A DNA stretch of 64,000 nt, from NCBI GenBank assembly GCA_022316685.1, contig JAKJHU010000026.1, forward strand, positions 2,473,501 through 2,537,500, in the 5' to 3' direction. Below, piece by piece: positions 23,476 through 37,166 of this stretch. The stretch comes from Progne subis subis (lineage: Eukaryota > Chordata > Aves > Passeriformes > Hirundinidae). The position numbers and the translations under genes were made by a program. The number at the start of each line of letters is the position of its first letter. Position 1 is the first letter of the stretch. The notes beneath the pieces are model-generated. The model was given only the letters and a program-made list of their open reading frames with translations, had not been told where the DNA came from and did no database searches.

Positions 23476-26400
23476 AGGATTTCCCATTAGAGTGAAAGAG
23501 ACAAAAAAAAGTAGCACAGTGAAAATATCCTGGAATTACTTAAAAAGCTATCCCCCTACAGTAGTGAGCGAGGGCTCTTTATTTAAAATAACCTTAATAG
23601 AATTAAATACTAGAGTGAGTAGAAAAACAGATGAACCCTTTGCTCTTATTTAATCCATTGCCATCTGCCAATATGTTTTTTTGCTGTTTTTTTGCTGTAC
23701 TGGAGATTGTTTCACCTCTGGTCCTCTTGGGCAACTGCTTTGGGACTGGACCAGCATAATGGACAATTCTTCATTAGCTCAGAAAATGAGTAAGAAAAAA
23801 AAAACCACAGATGAGAAAGGCTTGGCAGAGAGAAGTTTGATTGTACAAAACTCCCTGGTTTTAACACCTGTTCAGAACCAGACCCAATCTGTTTCAAAGA
23901 CCTCATAAATCTTTGCAAGGCAGCAAGAAGGCACAAGTGCTTGTTCTCTATGGAGTTTGGAACACAGACCAAAATTTGTTTGTATGACTCAAGGATTGCC
24001 TTGCTACCTCGAACAGTTTGTTTCCTCTTTTGTCTTCTTTCCCCTTGAGCCCCCCTCCACCTCCCAATTTCCAGACCAAAAGCAGGTAGGTAAGATTGTA
24101 CTCACCCAGGGGCTCTCAGGCTAGAACTTTATCTTTTCTTATGCCTTAATAGGGTGATTTTGCCCCTGTCTGGGGCTCCTGTGTTTCTGCTCTGTGGATG
24201 TTGCCCTTACAATTGTCTTATTCCTTATCACAGCAACAGCCTCAGTCAAATACATTGCTTGATTGTGCCTAACCCTCTCCAGTGAACTATTGGCACAGGC
24301 ATCTCTGCCATTAAGAAACCCTCCTGTGCCATTTCCTCAGCCTTCTCCCAAATCCTGCATGTTGTTGGATCTTAGGGCTTTTCTTGGAACTCAATTCCCA
24401 TCTAAGTTCTACTTCTTTTCCTCTCATGTGGTGCAAAGCAGTCCCAGTCCCAGACTGACCATGGGCTTCCCTTTGTGCTCATCTGTTCTCCTTCATCCCT
24501 TCTCCCTGTGTTCACTCCTGCCTGATGCAGATTAGGTGAGAGACTGCCCGGTGCTGCCAAGGCTCACGGGAAATATACTTCCAGCAGGCATTGCAAAGCT
24601 TGCCAAAACCTTGCACCAGGGCACAAGATAGTTTATTCTGGCAGGCTGTGTGGTCACCCGCCTGCCAGCTGGCATTGATTCTTTTGTGTATTTGCAGCAT
24701 CTCAAAATATACTGGTCCTTCCTTACTTTTGATTTATTTTAAATCCTGTCTTACATATCTTAAATTTTATGGGATTTGCTTTTCCACTGTGGGCTGTAGG
24801 AATGGGTGGAGCCCAGGAGGCACACACTTAATGCACAAGTGCAGCATATTTGTGAGCAAGAAGCTCCTTTTGTTCCTTGACCATCAGCCACATCTTCAGC
24901 TGCACTGAGTTGAAATCCTCTCCTGGGATAAGAAATTCCCTGTGATAGTCTATACCCCCAGAACCTCCCCCAACGAGTGGGAGGTGCAAATGAATACCTC
25001 AAAGCAAATGTTTCTGTCTCTGGATTACTCCTTTGCTGGAGAAAATACTTTTAGCTGGCAACCACATTCATTTGGATATGGAGGAAATTTCCTGTGGGCT
25101 TGGTATGTTGGAAGTAGTGAATAATTAAGGTATGTAGAATGGAAAGAACTTACATAACACAGTTTTGCAGACCTGTGGGGAGACCTGAATTTGCTCAGCT
25201 CTGCTCTGTTGCATGAAGCTTTCTAGTTTTCACCTTGCACCTACTGATTAGGCATAAAAAGTGTTTTTTACCAGCCATCTCTTGACAGCTTCTAGATCTG
25301 TTATCATCTTTCCCCACTGTCATTAGGATGTTTTTCACTCCCTAATGAACAATTTCAGTTTTTCATCTTGCCTTTTGGAATATATTCTTATACATGAATG
25401 ACTTTACCCATATCACCAGCTCCTAATTCTTTTCCTTTCCATTCTTGGAACACCTCATGGCTACCAGTGTCAACACTGAATAATGAGTTTTCCTGCAGTC
25501 GCTTCAGACCACTCACTGTAAACAGCTTCTATTTGCATCCATTTGACTTTTTAAAGAATTTCTATTCTAATCTGTTGGTGCACACAAAAGAAAAAACACA
25601 TAAAATGGAAGTGTCTGAATAAAGTTCTTTTTTTGTCATGGCAACATGGCTGATTCCTTTAAAATAATACTGATTAAATATTGTCCATATCACTGTCGTA
25701 CTTTTAAAATTTTACTTTTCTTTATTGAAGATAAAAGAAGGCTGAATTACTTAAAATTGCAAACTTTTTTAGAGCTATGTCACAGCTACTGGGATGGCCT
25801 CTGGGATGGTTCTCCATATTGCTTCTCACACTTGCTGATTCCTTACCAGAAAACTGATTAATTCTCTTGCTAGTTTTACTGGATGAGTGCAGATCACCTG
25901 CTGTTTATACTTGAATTTTCATTTCCATTTATGTAAGCTTAATTTTTGACACACTGATCAGAGGATGAGAGTTGCTTGCTTGAGGAGCTGTGAAAATATT
26001 TATTAAATAATGCTGTGGCTCTGATGTTCTTGTGAGCAAAAGACCTTTCTCCTACCACAAATGGACTAGAATAAGTTACTGCATTTCTTAAAATAAATAT
26101 AACATGGAAGTCATATGGTTGACTGTGTCTCTGGGGTGTTACTTTCTTTTTCATTCAGATCATTGTGCTGAGTCTCTGTTGCTGCAATAAATGTCCACTG
26201 CACTCTTGTGAGAAAGCTCTGTTTAATGCTGAACACACCAGAATGTGTAATTCAGATAGGCGAGACACCTTCAAGCCATGCCAGGAATGAGTGTGTAAAT
26301 TTAAGGAATAAATTTAATGAAGAACAGAAGAAACGTTATCCTGGATCTGGAATTTTTATTATGTATAGTGGAGTAAATACCACAACTGCTTTTAATAGTA

Positions 26401-27512
26401 GGGCTGGTGCCTCTATGAGAGAGTGGCACTTTAAGTTCTCTTGAATTTGGAGGATTTCTTTTTCTAAATTTGTTTAATATTACACAAAGCTAATATCTTG
26501 GTAGTGTTGAGTTTTGAGGATACTGACAGTTTATTCCCAATTTATTACCTATTGTTAGTCTCCATACTGATATTCTGTCATTGAAATCCAATTTATTGCG
26601 GTTATTTCCATCTCTCCTTCAGACAGAAATGATACTCCTTTCTTTTAGCATATCCAGGGCAATCCCACAGCAAATTTTTTTGCAGTTTTGCACTTCAATT
26701 TTACAGGGTTTGTCACTTTATTGAAAAGGTTATATTCGTTTGGAGTTCCTGCGCATCCCGTTTCAGTGGCTGGTGTGCAGGAAGGAGCCTTAGCTTTCTC
26801 TGGAACTGTGGCTTGCCTATTTTCTTATGGGGATTCTTTGTGTCAGACTATTTTAAGGCAATAAAGCAAGCCAAATCCAGATGAGGTAGACCCAGTTCCT
26901 TATAATGTGTAGTTGATGGTTTCATAGAATAGAAACAGCTTGAAGAAGCCCTTGTCATCCAGATCACCGATTCTTGGAGAATCAGATGTTAAAATTGACG
27001 TGAAAGCTTGTTTGTGTTTAGGCCTGGAAGCAGCAGAATGCCCTCTGAATCCTCTTTTCTCCTTGCTTAGGCTTTTACCAGACATGTTTCACGCTACCAT
27101 GGTATGCAGGTAGAATCTCAAAAGTTAAAAGAAAATGTTGATGATCTCCTACTCTTTCCTTTTGGCTTCAGAACTGTTACTTTCAGGGTGGTGGCAAATA
27201 CCTCTGTGCCGTAGGAAGCCTTTCCTGTTTCTGATTGAAATTCCAATCATGCCTGAATGCCTGCTCGTATGCAGATCTTGTATGGAGCAGCCTGTCTCCA
27301 GTTCTGCTGTTAATTAGTTCAGAGCCTACAATCATCCTAAATTTGTAGATATTGAGAACTCTGCCAGTGCAACCTGATAGCTGGCCTTAGATGTTTAGAT
27401 GAGTTTTGCTGCAGAGCTTCAAAGGTATTACAACACCAGGGTTAGTGATGACCTGGTGACCTACAAGGTTCTCATTTTGTTAGATTGCCCAAAGCTCATA
27501 CAGTTTGTCAAG

Positions 27513-27568
27513 AAAACAAAACAACAACAACAGCAACAACGACCCAAACAAACAAACAAAAAAAGAGA
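27513..27568. repeat. CAA/CAAA-rich simple repeat
   Basis: A-rich DNA with repeated CAA, then CAAA units, ends in an A run. It is simple-sequence DNA in intron 1. Confidence 0.85.
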
Positions 27569-30032
27569 GATATCATTTGTAAATTCTTTTTTACAAAGCA
27601 TAATACATGCAGAATATCGACCAGTTTGGCGACCTGTGAAGTGATTTAAAACTCCATAAATTCTTTGCTTTGAGTTTTCTGTCTCTCATTGCATTGCGTG
27701 AACCCAATCAACTTTGCGTTTTTTCTTTCCTTCCAGCTAGATGGTATCTATATTCAGCTGTACATTAGAAAACTTGTGAACTTACGGTAGTTTCACTTCC
27801 TGCGCCATTTCTGCCGTCCCAGGCCGGTGTGCGGTATGCTGGCGCCTGTTGTGAAACTTTCCTTTTTCAGAAGCTGTGCCCTGGGGTGTGGGAAAGATAT
27901 GTTGTAATGCTGAGGAGGAGGGAAAAAAACACACCAGCCTCATCTACAAAATGGTAATTTCTCAGAACCTGCATGGTCATCTTCTCCCCTGAAAATGCTG
28001 AAACTTGGGCTGTGTTTGTATTATTTTTTCCACTTATTTTTTAATGGAAAACTGTTGACTAATAACACTTGCCGAAGGAATAACTTTGCATACGAGCTAC
28101 CTGTGCTGTACCTTTTCAGACAGAAAAAAAACTTATTCTGACATTAACTGAATGTCTCTGGAAAGCTTTGCAATTCTGACCTGACAGAAAGACAGGTTAT
28201 GGAAAAAAATGCTTTGCAGTATTCACTTGAGCCTCCCGTCTGTCCTCACAAACCAAAATTAGCAACGTCAATGTAGATGTTGGGTAGTTATGCCACACAT
28301 GGATTTATGAGCTTGCCTAAACATCTTGTTATTAAAAGTTTAAATATTTACACTGAGAATCTGCTGCCTTATGGACTCTTGTGAGATTATTTCTAAACAG
28401 TGAGGATTTTTTTCCTACTTGAGAATATTCTAAGTTTGACTTTAACGTAAAACTGCTTTAGTGCTTTTCTAATCAACAGCTACAGATTAATTTATGCTAA
28501 ATCAGGGCTTAAGTGTTGCTTAATCCTTTTAGACTTTTAGCAAAGACTGACCACTTGACTAAGATTATGTAGCTTAGAAAAAAACCCAGTTTTAAATAGG
28601 ACATTGAAGCAAAATTAGGTAGAGCTCAGGGTGTTGGCATTTGCTGGTATTTTCACATTGGCATTTTACAATTGTAAGGCATATTTTTGCATGGGATCCT
28701 TAGGAAATCAAGGCTTGTGCTGTCTTTTCCTCTTAGGGACCCATTATAAATCCCCCTAGGTGAGACTCCTTGTTTTTGGTGAGGCTTGAATTAGAGTATT
28801 AAAGCAGAAATTATTATACTGGGTTAAACTTTAAAGTATTTTCTGTTATACGTACATATAACAAAATATGCCCTTGGCTTGCCAGACGTTATCCAGTTGG
28901 CAATCACATGGCAAACAACATACTGAAGATTAAAAGACTGTGTTTTAAACAACACTTTCTGTGCTTGATGTAATATTTCCCTTTTTATGTCGGGAACTAG
29001 TGCTGTTATGTGGAAGAAATAATTGCTATGAAAAAAGTATGTAATTTCTGAGTAGAAGTTTATCTTCGAAATTCTAGTGGGTGGTGGGAGATAAGAAACC
29101 AAATATACCAAATGGAAGGATTGGCTGTGTGTGCTGCAGATAAATATAGTGGGACCTGGAGGAGCTGCAGACTGCCAAACATCACCCATTTAGGAAGGCA
29201 GAGACGGCTCTCTTTTATCAAAAAAGCAATGGTCTTCAGTCAGTGCGGAGAGGGGAATCACGGGAGGAGGCAATTGGTGTCAGGGAGGCATGTTCTAGCA
29301 CCAGGTGTCTTCAGTGGATCTTTTAATTCTAATATTTTTAGCAAAGTTTTCACTCATTCAAAGACCAAGATAATCCTATTTTTTTCCCTCTCTTTTAGAA
29401 GTTTACAGGGAGGTAAAAGAAGGATTAAGTAATGATTTAGGAATTTTACACTGAACATGGATGTTGGCTCTGTTGCTGTAGCTACATCATCCATCTCAAC
29501 ATACAGTAGCTATGGGAACAGAGCTATTGGACCTTACAAAAGGAATGCAAACATTTCATTGCTGGTTTGCCATTTGTCAGAGTCCTTTTCTCAGATGTCT
29601 TAACATAATTTCTATTCCAGTCTTAGCTCATTCAAGCCTAAAATTCTAACCATGGCATCTCCCTCCTACAGAGTCAGTCTCAATGCAAACAGATCTCTTT
29701 TCTCCGAATTCTTATAAGTCTTCTTATCAAATTCCACTTTTTTGACTGAGCAAGGACACTGAGTAAAATATAGCTGTAGACAACAGGGGAAATCAAATGG
29801 ACGTAGAATATCATCACAAGTCACAGAATCCCGAATCCCACAAGTATTGCAAGTCCAGGTGTTCTGGTACTGCTTGATCTCAGGGAATATGGTGGTAGTG
29901 AACATTTTAAAAATGCTTGATAGACGAGCTTGTCAAATAAACAGTAACAATGAACTTGTTTCAGAAAATGTTACAATCAGCTGCAAGGAGTTATAACACT
30001 AATTAAAATATATAAAAAAAGAAAGTTGTAAC

Positions 30033-30050
30033 TTTTTTTTTTTTTTTTTT
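30033..30050. repeat. Poly(T) run, 18 bases, followed by C5
   Basis: Eighteen T are followed directly by five C. The resulting pyrimidine tract resembles that before a splice acceptor, but the next AG (30060-30061, in CACAG) has no partner donor that I can support. Confidence 0.9.
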
Positions 30051-33000
30051 CCCCCAACACAGCATCCTGACATAGTTAGCAAAACTTCTGCTCTTTCCTG
30101 GCCTAAAGAATTTACAAAATAATATAGATACAGATATATAGATATTAGGCTACTTTACCTGAGTGCTCTTAAATGTTGGTGGCCTTGGGAAGGAACAGAA
30201 GTACCATAAATATTGCTCTGTCAGAAAGCTACAGGAGAAGAAACAGGGCAGTTAAAGTAAGATACTTATGTTGGTTAAATTAATGTTCACAGCATGACTC
30301 TGTCAAAACTTGGCTTAGTACATTATAAGCAATTTACCAAAGAGAACTGGTATATTCAAGGTAAAGACAGCCACAGTGTCCTGATTTTTGAGAGCGGAAT
30401 ATCGTTGAGTTTGAACCTCAGGAACCTGGTCCAGTCTTACAATTTTTGGCTTCAGATCAGACCAGTAACATTCTACTTCCTAGGAGATGAACTAAAATAA
30501 ATCATCCGTGAAGCCTGATTCTGTTTCTTGCTTCTATCTATTCTACTGCAAGTAAGATTTCTTATTAAAATCACCATGGATACATGATCCTTATAATCCC
30601 GTGAGTCTTTTTCTGATAGTCTGCTTAGCTGCAGAAAGTTAACTAATACTGTGCCTAAAAGAAATGAACTGCTGCCCCTCTCCCAAAATCCCAAGTCCAA
30701 GCAGCTCACTTTTAAATTAGCCATGAACGTATTGACCTGGTTTCGCCATGGCAGATGCATCTGACAATGCTTCACATCCATCCAAGTGGGATCTGGGCTA
30801 TGTGCCCTGTGCTGCATGGCCTTTTGCAGTAATAGAGAAATAAAACATGTGGGAAGCTGCTCAGATGTTTTTGGGCAGAGTAGAGTAGCAGTTCAGAAGC
30901 AATTGCCCTGACACAGAGCTCTTTCACAGAGGTATGTGCACACTGCGGACAGCAAACTGCCTTTATTCAGCAACCAGTACAATTGCTATGGACCAGCTGG
31001 TTATTGCTGGTAAATGGTAAATCAGTATTCTTATTTGTATTTCCCTACTGTGAAAATATGAATGTGCAGTCTCTGATCTCCTATGCTACTGCTTATATGC
31101 AACTTAGTGGTCATTGAGAGCATCTCCTGGCTGCTGGACAGGCAATGGTCAGAAGGGGAGGGCAAGGATTGAAGGTCCTGATTTTAGCAACTGCAGTAAT
31201 ATTTTGTGCATAACCATTCTGTCGTCATCACCTTCTACTGGTGTGGGCTTTAAGTAAAAAGTAACGCAGATGACTTAACACTGTACGTGTTGTTTCTGGC
31301 CTCTTCCTTAGGAGCAGTGATGTGGTGTCATTATGTGCTTCTCAGAGAAAGAGGCTGAATCAAAAACAACTTCTGTTGCTGTTAATGTACTGCAGCAAAT
31401 GCCCTGTAGATCTGTAAATCAAGACATTTGTTCTTCATTTTTAGCAATGCCCTTTCCCTGAACTCATTTAATGAGACAGTTGTAAGATGTTTGTATGTTC
31501 TCCAGCTGGACTGGGTGCACAATTCTTGAACTCTGTCTCTTACTACATTCTCATTTTAAAGTGTCCTGTGCCAATAGATAGTGGCAGCTCTATTCTTAAG
31601 ACAGCCTTGTTCCTCACAATACCGCTCTGATGTTGTAAGCAGTGTAATAGACAGGAAGGTGCTTGAGAGTGAATTTGGGAATTTCTTTGTTACTGAAGAT
31701 CTTGACAGTTGTGTTTTATAAAAGTGAAGGGGCACTGTAAGTAAAAGGGGAGGTTAAATTAGGAAAGGTACTGTACAGACCAAAATGTGACATTCCACAT
31801 AAGGTGACAGTGAAGAACAGAAGACTGTTGTTGATTTTCCCTGCTTGTGACAGGAAACATGCACAGAAATCACTTCTAGCATATAAATGAAGTTTATGCA
31901 ACTATAGCTATATGAACAATTATAAAAGTAGTTTTAGAGATGTAGATTGAGATGTAGAATATTGCCTCTAATTTAGTATATTTCTTAGAATGAAAAATGA
32001 AAGATTGTGTTGCTAAGTAACTACTATTTTCTATCTGCTCTAGATTAAGCTGGAAGTGAGGATTTTGTCAAACCATTTAACAATTTCATGCCCTTTTTCT
32101 GCTGAATGTTATGGCAAATGTAGATTGCTCAAGTTCCTGGGTCAGCCCTACATCTCAACCCAAGTGCACTGAACAGCTTTTTACCAACAATGGGTTACGT
32201 AGAGCACTTTTCTCTGTACACTTTACTTAGTTTTCACCTGACACCTTGCTGGGCTTAGCCTTGTGCATTCAAACTGTGCCACTTCCCCGATGACACCAGG
32301 CTTTGGGCAAGCCAGCCTTGTGTCCAAACAGATGCCGGGCTCCGTTGCCAGAGTTGCTACTACTGGTCTGAGAGAGCTTTTGTTCTTTGCTGGTTTGCTG
32401 TTTTGTTTTGGTGTTTTGCTAATGCTGTACCTTTCTTATCTAGCCCAGGGTATCATCTTACACCTGTGTATGACAGCTAGTGTATCTAACTTCCACTTAG
32501 AAGGGTAGGGAGAAATTTTTGTTTGCAAAGATCCCATGGAAAAACAGGTGAAGACTCATCTTGTGTTAGCTTATTTTTTTTTTTGAACATGTGAAGGATA
32601 GAATTCTTATATATCAGCTTTCTATTCTTTCTTTTGTCCCTCTCCTCCCCTCCCTCCCAGAGTAAAAATGTCCATTTACTTCTGGCAATTCCAGCTTTTC
32701 TTGGGATCTGTTGCTACATGCCAATGCAGAGGAAGCAGGAAGATGATGTTAAATGGTGTCAGGAAAAGGAAAATGGGGCACATCCTGTCCTGAACATGCG
32801 CAGGACAGCTTGAAGCTGAGGTGCTCTGTCATGAACGATATGAACCATACTGACCCTCTATACGAGCTGATTTGGGTTTTCTGGTTAGAAAAGAAGACAT
32901 CTTGCCTTCTCTGTATGACAGTCCACACTACCTTGCACTCTAGAACAATTTTTTGGATATTTCTGCAGTGAGGAACATAGTAAAAAACCATGAAAAGACT

Positions 33001-35420
33001 GTGAGAAGGAGGTGACCTGCCATTTTCCAATATCCACTTAAAAGCAGATAAAAGATATCCTTTCTTCAGAAATGTTCTGAGGGGAAAGGGTCACCCTTTT
33101 GTCCTTTCTCCTTTTGCAAACCCTGTTGGATGTAAAAGCAGTTTCAGTCTTTAACATGTACACATATTGACTTCAAAAATAATCAGTGGCATCTAAAAAT
33201 AAATGACTGTTAATCCTGGGGGCTACAGAGATGTCTGCCATTTGTCAAATACTTATACAACATTTGAATTATCAGAAAAGCATAAGGACCAGTTTAGCAG
33301 CATTTTCCTGACATGGTTTGCTAAACATTTCCTATTAGACCATGCTCAGTATGGACAATATCATCAAGTAACTTAGTTTTCTGAATTACAATCGTAACTC
33401 ATGCTTCAGTACCTTATGTTCTGGCTAGTAGTCTTAGCTTAAATCAGTGGTTTAACTTTCCTCTGTACCTTTAATTTGCAGATTCTACATAAGAGCTTTC
33501 CTTGGCAACTATGTTTGTAATGTCCAGATTAGTGCCCTAATGCCTTAATAATTTTGAGGTCTAAAACACTGCTGTAAAAAGAGTTAAAACATAGCCTGGA
33601 ATAAAAGAGCTATTTAACTAATGTTATATCCCATTTCCATGGAATGCATTAGCCAAGTATAGGTTGTTCGGGCTTCTAGGTCTCCTTTTCAGTGTAACCT
33701 CATGATGCCAAATCCAGATGAGATAAAAAGTCCTGTGTCTTCTCAGGGGAAAAAGATGTGGTAGGATAGTGTATATTTTATTTTCTTTTTGCATTTGAAG
33801 TACAGTTGAAAATTTAGGAGGATTTAGGTGAACAGGAATATTAACGTCTATGAACCTATACTACCGAGTTATGCTAATAGCTGAAAGAAATGTGTCTCCT
33901 TAGTGCTGCAGAAACCTCCCAGCAATATCGTGCTCCAAGGACAAAAGTACAGCTTGGAGGTGTTCAGATAGTAATTCTATGGAAATGTCTTCATGTGGAC
34001 ATCATTGTTCCAGTCTGTGATTGTTTATTCATCCCATAGTGCTTATAAATCTGCACAAAGCCCCTGGAGTGTTGGTGGTCTCTCAAACCTTAGCAAGATC
34101 AGCAGTGGAGCATGGACATTTTCATAGCTGTAAGATTTCCACATGAGGTGTTAAAGGGAAAATAAGTGATGCATTCCTATTTTCTGTGGGTAAGCACAGA
34201 TTCAAAATAAGTACCAGGCTCAATGAAGTCCCCACATCCGAATGGGATTGGAGAGTGGTAACCTTTGACATTTACTCTTTTTTCTCCTCTACTTTTCCAG
34301 TACCAAGGGAAAGGGAAAAGAATGCTTTTTCTCAGATCTTATTACCTCTTTGCAAACTCCAGACTTTGTTTCATTGCAAATTTAATTGCAATCAGGCTCT
34401 AATGTCTCTCTTTTTTAATACAAAAAATGGGTACATACACAAAGTTGTTCTCCTGTTGCTATCTTCTCCTGTCTACTTATTAACGGAGCTGTAAAATGGT
34501 TCATCATGTCACAGGAGGGACAACAAGCCTTTATATTTTCTTAGACATAAGTCCATGGTAGAGTAACAGAGGGCTAGTGGAAACTCAGGTTTTTAATTTC
34601 ATCCTTCTGTAGTTAAATATTTAATTAATTGTTGAATGTTTTTGCAGCTGAGCATTGAGTCTTTTGTTCCACATTGCTTAATTCCGTGTGCTGAGCTTTC
34701 ATAGGCTCTGTGGTGCATTCTGCTACTCAGCATTGTGCTGAGGAGCTAGTCAAGGGCGGACTGAAAATCTCAGCAATTTACAGCGGAGAAATGGTGGTTT
34801 ATCCTGCAAATTTAAAAAATTTGTTACCACTAACTTTCTAAGCACTGTTTGAAAGTCATTACAAGTGATCTGGGGAAAGTGATGCTCATTTGAGAAGAGA
34901 CTTAATTGCTTTCAATCTGTATAGGCAGGTGGTCATGTATAGCTGCAACACTTCTTTTCTCTGGCTATTAGCTTGCAGATACTAATATTCACCCTGGTTT
35001 ACCATTGAGACTAATGTTTTCCAGCTGCTGCTTACTAGTATGAGCATATTTCTGGCAACTGAGCACTGCATTTGAGTAACTGTAGATGTGATACAGGTGG
35101 GCTGCATATGAAATATTTGATTTTTGAAAAAAAATGTTGAATTTTAGGTTCAACAAAGCCAACTGGCTTTGGAGCCTATGGCCAAGTATTATTTGCTTCA
35201 GTTTCTAACTTCATTCACAGAAAAAGCAAACAGTGCTGGAATCTTTCTATCTCTTATTGCATTTTTAGTGAAAGAGTATTGTACTAGTAAATGCTGGAGA
35301 TGTGATCAAAGACCCCAGATAAATTCCACCTTCCTAAACATAAAATATATATATTTTTAATACTTATTTTAGTACTGAATTACAGACATTCATTGCAGAT
35401 TACTCTTGTTTAATACTTAT

Positions 35421-35513
35421 AAGCATTATTTTGTAATTTAGTCAAACTGTAAAAAATGCCATCATCATTATTCTTAATGATGATGGCATTTTTTAAAGAC
35501 TGAATTTTTGCTT
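35421..35513. repeat. Long inverted repeat / hairpin with perfect 21-bp inner stem
   Basis: The inner arms 35450-35470 and 35475-35495 are perfectly complementary over 21 bp, separated by a 4-base loop (TTCT). After a small asymmetric internal loop, a second 9-bp stem pairs 35435-35443 (AATTTAGTC) with 35498-35506 (GACTGAATT) with one G-U pair. A further five bases, AAGCA at 35421 and TGCTT at 35509, can also pair. The whole could be a fold-back mini-transposon remnant or a small-RNA precursor-like hairpin. No known family is recognised. Confidence 0.85.
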
Positions 35514-37055
35514 TGCACTGTTATCTATAGTTATCATTGAGGAAAAGATCATAAGGAAAAACTCTCAAGGCCACTCAACTGAATTTTAGAAATGTAACTC
35601 ATGCAAATAAAATCTGGAACTTAAAAAGATATGAGGAACTCCCCATCTCTTCAGTAATTACTGAAATGGCACACTGATTTATATCTGAATTACCACATTA
35701 CTCTGAACAAGTTTTAGAACTGCTCTTTTAATCTTGTCTGATAGCAAATAGTTATTTGCCAGTTGCTAAAAATAAGAATGAGATACAAAAATGATGTTCA
35801 AAAATATCCAGGAAAAACAGTTGAAGTGGCCTTATAGACAGCCAGGTAAAATTCTCATGTTTTAATTTGTGGATTAATTGAATTTCATTAATAAAATAAA
35901 TAAAATCCAATGATTGTTATAGTGTTCCAGCTGGAAAACCAGTCAAGAGCACCAAAAAATAAAAATATCAGTTATGAGCAAAGGAATTTATGTCAGAATG
36001 CTCAGTGTCTGGAGAGTTAATCACATAGATTGTCTTGCAGTGGTTCACTACATCTAGCTTGTAGATGACAATTTTTTTCTCGACTTTATAAAGTTAATTT
36101 AATATTTTTAGGGCAATTTTGGATTTTATGTGTAGATTTGAAATGGAAAAATGCCACAGATATCTTCTTTCTCTACCTGTGCAGACTTTGACAGACTCTT
36201 ATCTCCATACTCCTGATGTACTTGTCACCAGAGAATCAGTTCTTTTCTTTCCATCTACAATTCTTCAGTCTTCTCTGTGGCCTTCTTATACAGTCCTTAA
36301 TTAGGTTTATTTCAAATGGTTGCATATCTTGGCTTCTGAGTACATGTGGTTAACTTGCAAGAACAAAGCATTCTAAGACCTCGCACAAATTTAAAAATAA
36401 ATTTAAACGACTCTTGTGTTCCTTGAACTTCTCTGAATACCAGCCTAACAGGTATGAATGATTGAAATAAATTGACATCCATTTTTAAAATGAATGTTTC
36501 ACATACCTTCCTTGCAAGCATGCACTATTCCCAAGCATACACATTTAGAATGAATGATGTTGTAAGAAAGCATGAGACAAAAATTGCTTTACGGTTTAGG
36601 AATCTTTCAAGACTTTTCTTGCTTAATCCAAAATCAGAAGTGAAATCTAGAGTATTTTTGTAATCAGTACTAGAGCTGATGCTTAAAAAAAAAAAAAAAA
36701 ATCCAAATGCTTTGAGTTTATGATAAATTATGGGCTGTCAACTTACAAATGCAAGAGTTCATAGAGACTGAGTAAATTTGAAGCTGAGTGTCACTTGGTT
36801 ATGATCCCATATTATTAGCGCTCTCCTTTCTCAGGCTTGAATCTCTAATGTTTTTTGGCACACATGAATATTTTCCTGACTGGTCTCTGACAAATATGAT
36901 AATGAAAGTACTTTTCTTTTAGTTTTAAAGGAAAAAAAAAAAAAGTCTTGATTTTTTTTCTTTCTTCTTTTGTAAGTTTTGAACTTTTTACATGGAAAGT
37001 ATGTTTTCAAAAGACTTGTGTTTAGGTAATTCAAATGTTCTGACAGTAACCTGTA
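35514..37055. other. Intronic sequence, no recognised element
   Basis: This is AT-rich intron with a 17-base A run at 36684-36700. I see no gene or repeat family. Confidence 0.45.
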
Positions 37056-37166
37056 GAAACATAGACTCATGGAAACATGTAAGCAGGAAAAGACCTCATT
37101 GAGGTCATTGAGTCCAACCCTTAACACTGCAAAGTTCAGCACTAAACCATGTCCCTCGTGCCACAT
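37056..37166 (-). mobile_element. CR1 LINE 3'-end fragment, antisense orientation
   Basis: The + strand here reads as the reverse complement of the CR1 3' end common in birds. A degenerate ATAGACTCATGG tail is followed by AAAAGACCTCATTGAGGTCA, GAGTCCAACCCTTAACACTG, then the ACTAAACCATGTCCCTCG block and CCACAT. Only about 110 bases remain. It is a decayed, truncated insertion with no coding capacity. Confidence 0.85.

Larger units (their letters stand above)
20056..35400. other. Intronic sequence with scattered simple repeats only
   Basis: This stretch carries simple tracts: a TG repeat at about 23449-23475, a CAA/CAAA-rich tract at about 27513-27568 and an 18-base T run at 30033-30050. I see no gene or recognisable transposon. 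A weak CR1-tail-like piece near 26920-26985 was not strong enough to call. Confidence 0.45.

Noticed and set aside
26917..26990. Weak resemblance to a reversed CR1 3' tail (TTTCATAGAATAGAAAC then GATCACC)
   Set aside because: Only short blocks match and the expected CCAACCC block is missing, so it was too weak to call by eye.
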